From NCBI RefSeq assembly GCF_008974225.1, contig NZ_BKZR01000013.1, forward strand, positions 1 to 64,000: DNA of 64,000 nt. Reading direction: 5' to 3'. Both the position numbers and the translations under genes were made by a program. Source of the stretch: Weizmannia acidilactici. Its GTDB lineage: Bacteria > Bacillota > Bacilli > Bacillales > Bacillaceae_C. The first letter of the stretch is position 1, and every line of letters starts with the position of its first letter. Of the stretch, positions 41,884 through 48,937 are shown in pieces. Below the pieces are notes generated by a model that was not told the DNA's origin, made no database searches, and worked only from the letters and a program-made list of their open reading frames with translations.

Positions 41884-42828
41884 TCATGCCCTTTGGTTCA
41901 ACCCTTCCATTTTAACAGGGACGGCGAGGTATTTGATACGTTCCAATACGCGCGCCGCTTTTAATTTTTCCTCTTCCCCGCGCTGTGTGTAAGTCAGGTG
42001 ATACATTAACTCTTCATAGTTAAAATTCGATGTAAAAAATGTCGGAAGATCTTCCTGCATCCTGTATTGGAGAATCGGCCCGAGCACCTCATCCCGTGTC
42101 CAACTCGAGTTTGTTTCCGCCCCGATATCATCAAGCATCAATACCGGCACCGATTTGACCATCTCGAGTTTCTCCCCTGTGGAATGGTCACCGAGCGATT
42201 CCTTCATTTCACGGAAAAATTCCGGCACATACACAATTAAAGACGAAACCTGCTTCATATCGGCCAGCTGGTTTGCAATCGCCCCGAGCAAATACGATTT
42301 CCCGACGCCGAATTTGCCGTATAAATACAATCCTTTCATTTTTTTGCCAGGCTCGTATTCGCGGACAAAGCGTACGGCCAAATCATATGCAACGAGGCGG
42401 CCGGGATGGTCCAGCGAAAAATCGCCGAATGACGCCTCAAGGATGCTTTTCGGCATATGCATGCTTTGGATCAGCTTGCGCGTTTTATTTCGTTCATCTT
42501 CCAAAATTTTCTTTTGACATCTTTTATAGCGGATTTCAATATTGCCATTGTGCACAACGAGCTCCGGAACGTAACCTTTCATCAAATTCATGCACTGGTC
42601 AAGGCTTTTGCAGCGGCTGCAGTTTTTTTCCTGCGAAATATATTCATACAGTTTCATCCAGCTTTTTTCAATCATCGACCTGGTGACTTCGCCGCGGTGT
42701 TCGTCCAAAAATGCGCGGATTTCGGGGTGGGAGATAATTTCCCGCTTCATTTCTTCATACCGCTGCCGAAAACCTGGATTGGATGAAAGCCTTTTTAACG
42801 TCTCATTAATGTTTTCCACAGCCTTCAC
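41884..42828 (-). CDS. dnaI: Helicase loader DnaI (AAA+ ATPase)
   Basis: A 314-residue loader that places the DnaC helicase on DNA at oriC and restart sites. The N-terminal domain has a zinc-type set, C70, C73 and C104 with C79 nearby, used to bind helicase. The AAA+ core has Walker A GKFGVGKS at 171-178, Walker B VLMLDDIGAE, and a sensor region FTSNFNYEEL. The GTG start overlaps the dnaB stop (GTGA), so the two are translationally coupled. It ends the nrdR-dnaB-dnaI operon. Confidence 0.96.
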   Translation of the reverse strand: MKAVENINETLKRLSSNPGFRQRYEEMKREIISHPEIRAFLDEHRGEVTRSMIEKSWMKLYEYISQEKNCSRCKSLDQCMNLMKGYVPELVVHNGNIEIRYKRCQKKILEDERNKTRKLIQSMHMPKSILEASFGDFSLDHPGRLVAYDLAVRFVREYEPGKKMKGLYLYGKFGVGKSYLLGAIANQLADMKQVSSLIVYVPEFFREMKESLGDHSTGEKLEMVKSVPVLMLDDIGAETNSSWTRDEVLGPILQYRMQEDLPTFFTSNFNYEELMYHLTYTQRGEEEKLKAARVLERIKYLAVPVKMEGLNQRA

Positions 42829-44222
42829 CCTTTCTTGTATTGTTCGCGTATTTTTTCAAGCCTTTTTCTCTTTTCCTCCAGCGTTTCCCCGTCTTCCGCA
42901 ACCGCTGCGGTTTTATTTATGGTTTCCTGTTCAAACCAATCCGGCAATTTTTCTGTTCGGATCGGCTTCCTTCGTGTTGCGGCCCTGTTTTCTTTGTCGT
43001 TCATCCACTGCTTGTACTGGCGGTCTTCTTTAATGGCCAGCTCCATCGCTTCCTTAACTGTCTTCAGTTTTTTGCGGGCCCAGTGGGATGCGACTTTTTC
43101 CAAATAACTCTTGGACAGTTTCATATCGGTTTTGAATAAAACATATTGGATGAGCACATTCATGACGCCCGGTGGAAGCTGCTGGGCAAACATAACATCT
43201 TCAATGGCGGTAAGGTCCGCCTTTGACGGTTCGCTGCCGCCTGAAAAATCTATCAGCATCTGGCGCGGGGACGTATTCTCCAGGTAATGGATTAATTTTT
43301 CTTCCTGCGTCTTTCCTTCATCCCGGGCATCCGACTTGTAGATTTCCGGCTGCAGGCGGTCAATGAGGCGCGGCAATTCTTCAGAGTGCTCGATCTGGTA
43401 CCAGTCGCGCGCGGTTTTCCGCAGCTCGTCAACCCGAATTTCCTGCTCAGGCGTTAGAGCGCTCAATAATATTTGTTTCATTTCCAATTCATTAATATCA
43501 TATAAAAACGACAGCTTTACAATCGCTTCTTTTACTTCGGGCGTAATGGCGCGCAGCGGGATGACCGCATCGCGCAGACCCGCATACAAAATATCGAAAT
43601 TGAAATGGGTGTTTTCGATTTTGATGGCTGAAGCAGAGTTTTTCCCGATATACCGGCGGTTTTTTTCGAGCCGGCTCAGTTCCTGCGCTTCGGTGTCATT
43701 CAGCACTTCAGGGCCGATTTTTGCGGCATACACATCCTGGAAGGAGCGAGTGATTTCCCGATATTCGCCAGGTTCGACGGCACGGTCTGAGAAAAAGTTT
43801 TTCAGCCGCAGAAAATGCGTCCTGCCCAATTGCCGGTACAAAAAGACGTTCAACAGCCCGTCGTTGAAAAACTGTTCCGGCGACAGGGGCGGCTGCAGTT
43901 CATAAATAAACGTGCGGATATCGCCGCTAGTTTTGATAAACGTCTTCAACAGCCCGATGCCCTCCAGCTTCAGCCGGGCTTCATAAATGTCGGACAGATT
44001 CATTGATAAAAAATTCATGAGATGGTAATGGTTCCAGTCTTCGGACCATAAACGGTTGATTTCCACTTCATTCCACAATGTCATATACAGACTGTAGCAT
44101 TGCGGCCCGATCAAAGGCTGGTATAAAAGCGAAATGACCTTTTGATCATAGTCCTGCAGCAGACCGTTTAACGCTACCTGGTAACGGTCTGCCGGCTGAA
44201 TTTCGTTCCAAATCTGTTTCAT
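42825..44222 (-). CDS. dnaB: Replication initiation and membrane attachment protein DnaB
   Basis: A 465-residue Bacillus-type DnaB (not the helicase). It is made of two DnaD-like DDBH regions; the C-terminal one contains FSGGSEPSKADLTAIEDVMF and NVLIQYVLFKTDMKLSKSYLEKVASHWARKKLKT. With DnaD it remodels oriC DNA and recruits DnaI and helicase. I start at the ATG of MKQIWNEIQP, with GGAG 8 nt upstream; a GTG three codons earlier lies inside that ribosome site. It follows nrdR by about 14 nt. Confidence 0.95.
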   Translation of the reverse strand: MKQIWNEIQPADRYQVALNGLLQDYDQKVISLLYQPLIGPQCYSLYMTLWNEVEINRLWSEDWNHYHLMNFLSMNLSDIYEARLKLEGIGLLKTFIKTSGDIRTFIYELQPPLSPEQFFNDGLLNVFLYRQLGRTHFLRLKNFFSDRAVEPGEYREITRSFQDVYAAKIGPEVLNDTEAQELSRLEKNRRYIGKNSASAIKIENTHFNFDILYAGLRDAVIPLRAITPEVKEAIVKLSFLYDINELEMKQILLSALTPEQEIRVDELRKTARDWYQIEHSEELPRLIDRLQPEIYKSDARDEGKTQEEKLIHYLENTSPRQMLIDFSGGSEPSKADLTAIEDVMFAQQLPPGVMNVLIQYVLFKTDMKLSKSYLEKVASHWARKKLKTVKEAMELAIKEDRQYKQWMNDKENRAATRRKPIRTEKLPDWFEQETINKTAAVAEDGETLEEKRKRLEKIREQYKKG

Positions 44223-44236
44223 AAAGGGCACTCCGT

Positions 44237-44695
44237 TTAAGCATTCTTGTTCAGCAGTTCTTTCAGTTCATCCAAAAAGACGTTTAAATCTTTAAATTGA
44301 CGGTAAACGGACGCAAAGCGGACATAAGCCACTTCATCGACTTCTGCCAGTCTGTCCATGACCATTTCCCCGATCAGGCTTGATTTGACTTCCGTGTAGC
44401 CTTGCCTGCGGATTTCTTTTTCAATGTCCATTGACATTTTCTCCAGCTGTTCCAGGGATACCGGACGCTTTTCGCACGCCTTGATCAACCCGCGCAAAAT
44501 TTTCTCGCGGTTAAATTCTTCCCGGTTGCCGTCCTTTTTCACGACGATCAGCGGGGTTTCTTCCACTTTTTCAAAAGTGGTAAAACGGTAAGAACAGTCT
44601 TCGCATTCGCGCCTTCTCCTGATCGAACGCCCTTCGTCCACTGGCCTGGAATCAATGACACGCGTATTGTTGCTATGGCAAGACGGACATTTCAT
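44237..44695 (-). CDS. nrdR: Transcriptional repressor NrdR
   Basis: A 152-residue repressor of ribonucleotide reductase genes. The N-terminal zinc ribbon uses C3, C6, C31 and C34 (MKCPSCHSNNTRVIDSRP, ECEDCSYRFTTFE). The rest is an ATP-cone (VVKKDGNREEFNREKILRGL) that senses ATP/dATP. It heads the operon with dnaB and dnaI, linking dNTP supply to replication. I did not find an NrdR-box pair in its own upstream region. Confidence 0.97.
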   Translation of the reverse strand: MKCPSCHSNNTRVIDSRPVDEGRSIRRRRECEDCSYRFTTFEKVEETPLIVVKKDGNREEFNREKILRGLIKACEKRPVSLEQLEKMSMDIEKEIRRQGYTEVKSSLIGEMVMDRLAEVDEVAYVRFASVYRQFKDLNVFLDELKELLNKNA

Positions 44696-44768
44696 ATTAA
44701 CACTCCGTTCCTATACATTCTTACCTCCATCATATATAAAAGAAGCCGAATAGACAACTTATTGCCAT

Positions 44769-44797
44769 TAAAAAACGGGATGAAAAATCACCCCGTC
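44769..44797 (-). terminator. speD terminator
   Basis: ACGGGgTGA and TCAtCCCGT arms with a TTTT loop, then six Ts, just past the speD stop. Confidence 0.85.
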
Positions 44798-44802
44798 GAA
44801 CA

Positions 44803-45186
44803 TCATCCTTTATTGGCTTTGCTTGCAACGTCCATTTTCACTGGACCCATACCGCGCGGAAGCTCGATTGTTTCCCTCGAAGTTGCCCCCAATTTTTCCG
44901 CAATATAATTGGCTGCCACTTTTGGATCCAAATGGCCGCAAGTATAGACGTCAATACTTGCATAACCGTGTTCCGGGAAGCTGTGGATCGTTAAATGCGA
45001 TTCGGAAATAATGACGACCCCGCTTACGCCCTGGGGCGCAAATTTGTGGAATGCGACCTCGCGGATTTCAGCGCCCGATTTCAATGCTGCGTCGACAAAC
45101 AATTGCTCAATATAATCCATATCATTCAGCTTGTCTGCATCGCAGCCCCACAATTCTTCAATAACATGACGACCCATGGTTTCCAT
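44803..45186 (-). CDS. speD: S-adenosylmethionine decarboxylase proenzyme
   Basis: A 127-residue proenzyme that cleaves itself to form a pyruvoyl cofactor, then decarboxylates SAM to feed spermidine synthesis. The cleavage point is before S63 in ISESHLTIHSFPEHGYASID, with H68 and C83 (YTCG) the other key residues. This is the short Bacillus/Thermotoga class (about 126 residues). The ATG has AGGGGG upstream. It is a single-gene unit with its own promoter, long leader and terminator. speE is not in this window. Confidence 0.96.
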   Translation of the reverse strand: METMGRHVIEELWGCDADKLNDMDYIEQLFVDAALKSGAEIREVAFHKFAPQGVSGVVIISESHLTIHSFPEHGYASIDVYTCGHLDPKVAANYIAEKLGATSRETIELPRGMGPVKMDVASKANKG

Positions 45187-45347
45187 GATCGTTCCCCCTT
45201 TACATGAATTTAGCGACCTAAAATACTCAAGTCACTTACTTGCCACTACCACGGGGGAAAGTTAGTCCTAAGAGGTCCTAACCCTTTAAGTAGTCGCAAT
45301 GAAAAAGCCTAACTTCATTTTCATGCGTGATTCATCAGAAGTTCACG
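45187..45347 (-). promoter_or_regulatory. Long structured 5' leader of speD, possibly regulatory
   Basis: The predicted transcript has about 160 nt before speD. It contains two segments able to pair with the same downstream CTAACTT: AAGTTAG (near 45307-45313) and GTTAG-GACC (near 45274-45282). The alternatives exclude each other. A 12-codon ORF, MKMKLGFFIATT (45286-45324), spans the first segment but lacks a good ribosome site. I do not recognise a known riboswitch. Function is inferred. Confidence 0.4.
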
Positions 45348-45353
45348 GAAAAT

Positions 45354-45382
45354 AGTATACTGATTTTGCCCGGTAAATGCAA
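45354..45382 (-). promoter_or_regulatory. Sigma-A promoter of speD
   Basis: TTGCAT, 17-nt spacer, TATACT on the minus strand, about 168 nt before the speD ATG. Confidence 0.7.
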
Positions 45383-45404
45383 TCATTGTTTTTTTGATTT
45401 ATGC

Positions 45405-45510
45405 CGTGTTCTCATTGCGAAAGCCGCTTCTTTCCGCGGGGCTCCCCGCGTTGCCCGCTGCGGGGTTCGCTCGGCCTTCTTATCCCTTAGTGCCTCGTGG
45501 ATGGCCTGTA
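45405..45510 (-). repeat. Dispersed GC-rich repeat, copy D
   Basis: On the plus strand it reads GCGAAAGCCGCTTC, a CCGCGGGGCTCCCCGC core, then CCTTCTTATCCCTTAGTGCC. These match copy B read from the minus strand (GCGAAATCCGCTTC, CCGCCCCGCC, CTTCTTGTCCGCTTATTCC). So it is the same family in opposite orientation, more diverged. It fills the gap between the gapB terminator and the speD promoter. Confidence 0.55.
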
Positions 45511-45513
45511 TAT

Positions 45514-45565
45514 AAAAAACCGGTTGCAGCATTCAAACCGCCAATGGTTTGGACACCGCACCGGC
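45514..45565 (-). terminator. gapB terminator
   Basis: Outer arms GCCGGT/ACCGGT and inner arms CAAACC/GGTTTG are followed by TTTTTT on the minus strand, 7 nt past the gapB stop. Confidence 0.75.
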
Positions 45566-45571
45566 TTTCCA

Positions 45572-46603
45572 TTATGCGATATTCATTTTTTCCGCCTGTT
45601 CCATTTTTTCGGCAACTAGCTGCGCCAGTTCGACTACGCGGCAAGAGTAGCCCCATTCATTGTCATACCAAGCCAAAACTTTTACTTTGTTCCCTTCCAT
45701 CACGATCGTAGAAAGCCCGTCAACAATAGCGGAATGCGGATTGGTATTATAATCCGCAGAAACGAGTGGCTCTTCCGTATAATCCAAAATACCGTTAAGT
45801 GAACCTATCGCGGCCGCCTTGAACGCATCATTTATCTCTTCCACAGTTACTTCTTTTTTCAAATCGGCAACGAGATCCACGAGGGACACGTTCGGGGTAG
45901 GCACACGCAGCGCCATGCCGTGCAGTTTTCCTTTTAATTGTGGCAGGACAAGGCCCAAAGCTTTGGCGGCGCCTGTTGTCGTCGGGATTATGGATTGGGC
46001 ACAGGCCCTGGCGCGACGCAAGTCTTTATGCGGATTGTCGATGTTTTTCTGGTCATTTGTATAAGAATGCACTGTCGTCATCAGGCCGTTCACAATGCCG
46101 AATTGTTTATCAAGCACTTTTGCGACCGGTGCGAGGCAGTTTGTTGTGCATGAAGCATTTGAAATAATGTGATGCTGGTCGATATCTAAAACGTTTTCAT
46201 TTACCCCTAACACAATGGTGACATCTTCGTTTTTCCCCGGTGCCGTCAGCAGCACTTTTTTGGCGCCCGCCTGCAAATGGAGTGCAGCTTTTTCCCGCGC
46301 GTTAAACTTGCCGGTCGCTTCGATGACAAGATCAATGCCCAATTTTTCCCACGGCAGTTTGGCCGGATCGCGTTCTGCCAACAGTTGGACATGTTTTCCG
46401 TTCACAATGAGCGTATCCCCTACTCCCTTGACTTCGCCCTGGAATACGCCGTGGATGGTGTCATATTTGATTAAATGTGCCAAAGTTTCAGCAGGGTAGC
46501 AGGCATTCACTGCCACGATATTTAAAGAATCGTCCATCATGGCTTTTCTGAAAACCATCCTGCCGATACGGCCAAGACCATTAATCGCGATTTTCGTTTC
46601 CAC
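45572..46603 (-). CDS. gapB: NADP-dependent gluconeogenic glyceraldehyde-3-phosphate dehydrogenase
   Basis: A 343-residue GAPDH. The N-terminal Rossmann motif is INGLGRIGRMVFR, the catalytic cysteine is C152 in SNASCTTNCLAPV, and YDNEWGYSCRVVEL is at the end. Sequence features shared with B. subtilis GapB (VNACYPAETLAHLIKYDTIHG, KFNAREKA, NIDNPHKDLRRARACAQSIIPTTTGAAKAL) and its place near coaE support the gluconeogenic enzyme rather than GapA. The start is GTG with AAGGAG upstream. In B. subtilis it is repressed by CcpN during glycolysis; I did not locate that operator. Confidence 0.93.
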   Translation of the reverse strand: METKIAINGLGRIGRMVFRKAMMDDSLNIVAVNACYPAETLAHLIKYDTIHGVFQGEVKGVGDTLIVNGKHVQLLAERDPAKLPWEKLGIDLVIEATGKFNAREKAALHLQAGAKKVLLTAPGKNEDVTIVLGVNENVLDIDQHHIISNASCTTNCLAPVAKVLDKQFGIVNGLMTTVHSYTNDQKNIDNPHKDLRRARACAQSIIPTTTGAAKALGLVLPQLKGKLHGMALRVPTPNVSLVDLVADLKKEVTVEEINDAFKAAAIGSLNGILDYTEEPLVSADYNTNPHSAIVDGLSTIVMEGNKVKVLAWYDNEWGYSCRVVELAQLVAEKMEQAEKMNIA

Positions 46604-46714
46604 AGTGTACAACTCCTTCAAATAATAAGTGACATACTTTTTAAACCATTATTCTTTAATTAGTATATCATATTTTTTAAGTGGTGTAGCGTTATTTCAT
46701 CCATTTTTCCATAG

Positions 46715-46743
46715 AAAAAACCATGATGCAAAAGATCATGGTT
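46715..46743 (-). terminator. Terminator overlapping the coaE stop codon
   Basis: ACCATGAT and ATCATGGT arms with a 7-nt loop, then six Ts. The coaE TGA lies inside the 5' arm. Confidence 0.85.
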
Positions 46744-47338
46744 CTAAATTCCATTTCAATATAATTTTTTCCAGCTGCCGTTTTGTTTCGACGAGGCCGC
46801 CATTGTTGTCGATCACGGCATCGGCAAGCGCCGTTTTTTCCTTTAACGGCACTTGCGCGCGTATCCGCATCAGCGCTTCTTCTTCTGAAAACCCGTTGCG
46901 GGCCATTAATCTTTTTAACTGCGTTTCTTCGTCCACGTATACCAAAATGGTACGCTCCACCATAAAGGTGAGCCGGCTTTCAAACAGAAGCGGGATATCC
47001 ATGATTACCGTCTTTTTCCCTTCCCCGAGCGCCCGGTCTTTTTCCCGCGCCATCCAGGCCTGGACTTCCGGATGGACGATTCCATTTAGTATCAGCCGCA
47101 GATCTTCATTTTGGAAAATGAGCGCACCCAGTTTTTTCCGGTCAATCGAACGGTCTTCAAGCAATATCCCTTTCCCGAATGTTTTTATAATATGTTCATA
47201 GGCCCGTTTGCCGGGTTCCACCACTTTTTTTGCGGCCACGTCGGCATCGACCACCGTAAAACCTTTTGCTTTCAACATATTGGAAACCGTGCTTTTGCCG
47301 CTTGCAATCCCGCCTGTTAATCCGATAATGTTCGCCAT
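46736..47338 (-). CDS. coaE: Dephospho-CoA kinase
   Basis: A 200-residue P-loop kinase that adds the final phosphate of coenzyme A. Walker A is GGIASGKST at 9-17; DADVAAKKVVEPG and DIPLLFES form the substrate side, and FSEEEALMRIRAQ follows in the lid region. I start at MANIIGLTGG, with GGGGG 6 nt upstream. It is the last gene of polA-mutM-ytaF-coaE, 28 nt after ytaF, and the unit ends at a terminator within its own stop region. Confidence 0.96.
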   Translation of the reverse strand: MANIIGLTGGIASGKSTVSNMLKAKGFTVVDADVAAKKVVEPGKRAYEHIIKTFGKGILLEDRSIDRKKLGALIFQNEDLRLILNGIVHPEVQAWMAREKDRALGEGKKTVIMDIPLLFESRLTFMVERTILVYVDEETQLKRLMARNGFSEEEALMRIRAQVPLKEKTALADAVIDNNGGLVETKRQLEKIILKWNLEP

Positions 47339-47366
47339 GTCCATCCCCCGCAACTTATCATGTACT

Positions 47367-47999
47367 TTAAAATTTGCAAATTCCGATGAAAATGAGCAGG
47401 ATGCCTGGAATAAAAGAGACTTTTTGGATCCACTGCAAATGGGAAAAAAGTTTACCAAGCCGGATGCCGGATGACACAAGCACAAAACTCATGCCGGCAA
47501 CGAGCAGGCTGAGCAAATAAGGGGAATATCCCATCATCGCCGCGCCGATCCCCGCCCCGAACGCATCAAGCGACAGGGCAATCCCGAGCATGACCGCTTC
47601 AATTCCGGTAATAATGCCGGACCGGTCGAAATCCGCGCTCGTCGGTTTTTTTAAAATATGGATAACCACGCCCAAAGAGTGGATTTCAAGGTTCAGAACG
47701 ACCTTTTCCGCAGGATCTTCTTTTTCATCGTTCGACAGGAAAAATTGGATAATTACCCATAAACCGATTAAAATCAAAATGGCGCCGCCAAGCCGGTTTG
47801 CCGTTTCCGGCCGCATCAAATGCAGTAATGTTTTTCCGAACAGCATTGATATAAATAAAGATGTGCCCGAGCATAACGCGATAATGATTAAAGATTTGAG
47901 CGGAATTTTCATTTTCCGCAGCCCGTATGTAAAACCTGTACTGAAATTATCCAAACTGACGGCAAATGCCAACAACCATATTGAAAGCTGAAGCCCCAT
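47367..47999 (-). CDS. ytaF: Sporulation membrane protein YtaF (MntP-like)
   Basis: A 210-residue protein with about six helices arranged as two similar halves: FAVSLDNFSTGFTYGLRKMKIP at the start and LGIALSLDAFGAGIGAAMMG after the central loop. The repeated SLD motif is shared with MntP manganese exporters, so cation transport is possible but unproven. B. subtilis ytaF is annotated as a sporulation protein. It starts 69 nt after mutM with GGAGGGG upstream of its ATG, in the polA operon. Confidence 0.87.
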   Translation of the reverse strand: MGLQLSIWLLAFAVSLDNFSTGFTYGLRKMKIPLKSLIIIALCSGTSLFISMLFGKTLLHLMRPETANRLGGAILILIGLWVIIQFFLSNDEKEDPAEKVVLNLEIHSLGVVIHILKKPTSADFDRSGIITGIEAVMLGIALSLDAFGAGIGAAMMGYSPYLLSLLVAGMSFVLVSSGIRLGKLFSHLQWIQKVSFIPGILLIFIGICKF

Positions 48000-48068
48000 G
48001 GCCCTCGCCCCTCCCGTTTCGCATGCTGCTATCAGTGTATGGAAGGGGCTTAGCCGATGTTCATGAAA

Positions 48069-48902
48069 TTATTTGCGTTTCTTTTGGCAGTTCGGACAGA
48101 AATGGGTGCCCCGGCCGGCTGTAACCATCTTTTCGATCGGGGTGCCGCATTTTTTGCAGAGCTCCCCTTTCCGGCCGTATACAAACAATTCCAGCTGGAA
48201 CATGCCGATCTGTCCCTGTGAGTTAACATAAGAACGGACGGTGCTCCCGCCTTTATCAATGGCTTCACGCAGTGTTTCGATGATTTCGTGGTGGAGCAGG
48301 TGCACTTCTTTTTTCGTCAGCGACTTTGCTTTCCGTTCCGGATAAATGCCGGAACGGAACAGCGCCTCATCGACATAAATATTCCCAAGCCCTGCCACAA
48401 CTGTCTGGTCAAGCAGGACCGCTTTAATATTCCGCTCGGTTTTTTTTAATTTCCCGTACAAATACGATTCGGCAAACGCATCGGAAAACGGCTCCGGCCC
48501 GAGCTGCGAAAGCGGAAGAGACGCCATTTCCTCCCCTTTTAAAAACAAATGCATTGTCCCGAATTTGCGCACATCTTTATACCTTAATTCTTTTCCGGAT
48601 GCAAAAGTGAAAATGATATGGGTATGCTTCTCCACCGGTTCGCTTTTGCCGTAAACTTGGTAGCGCCCTTCCATTCGCAAATGGGAAACAAGGGCATATT
48701 TATCCGTGTAAAAAATAAGGAACTTGCCGCGCCGTCCGAGCGAGCGGATCGTCTCACCTTTCAGGGCATCGGCAAACTGTTCCGGGATTTCCGGCCTTTT
48801 AATGATTTTCGGCCAAAGCACGGTTACCTTTTTAATCGTTTCGCCCGTTACAAGCTGTTCCAGCGTCTTTCGTATTGTTTCTACTTCCGGCAATTCCGGC
48901 AT
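48069..48902 (-). CDS. mutM: Formamidopyrimidine-DNA glycosylase (Fpg/MutM)
   Basis: A 277-residue bifunctional glycosylase/AP lyase that removes 8-oxoguanine. After Met removal P2 is the catalytic nucleophile, with E3 next to it (MPELPEVETI). K near 57 is in SLGRRGKFL. The H2TH region includes VVAGLGNIYVDEALFRSGI, and the C-terminal zinc finger uses C249, C252, C269 and C272. It follows polA by 35 nt, as in B. subtilis, pairing a repair polymerase with a glycosylase in one operon. Confidence 0.97.
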   Translation of the reverse strand: MPELPEVETIRKTLEQLVTGETIKKVTVLWPKIIKRPEIPEQFADALKGETIRSLGRRGKFLIFYTDKYALVSHLRMEGRYQVYGKSEPVEKHTHIIFTFASGKELRYKDVRKFGTMHLFLKGEEMASLPLSQLGPEPFSDAFAESYLYGKLKKTERNIKAVLLDQTVVAGLGNIYVDEALFRSGIYPERKAKSLTKKEVHLLHHEIIETLREAIDKGGSTVRSYVNSQGQIGMFQLELFVYGRKGELCKKCGTPIEKMVTAGRGTHFCPNCQKKRK

Positions 48903-48937
48903 ACTTGATTCCTCTTTCCTTTCTTTGTTGCCAAATC

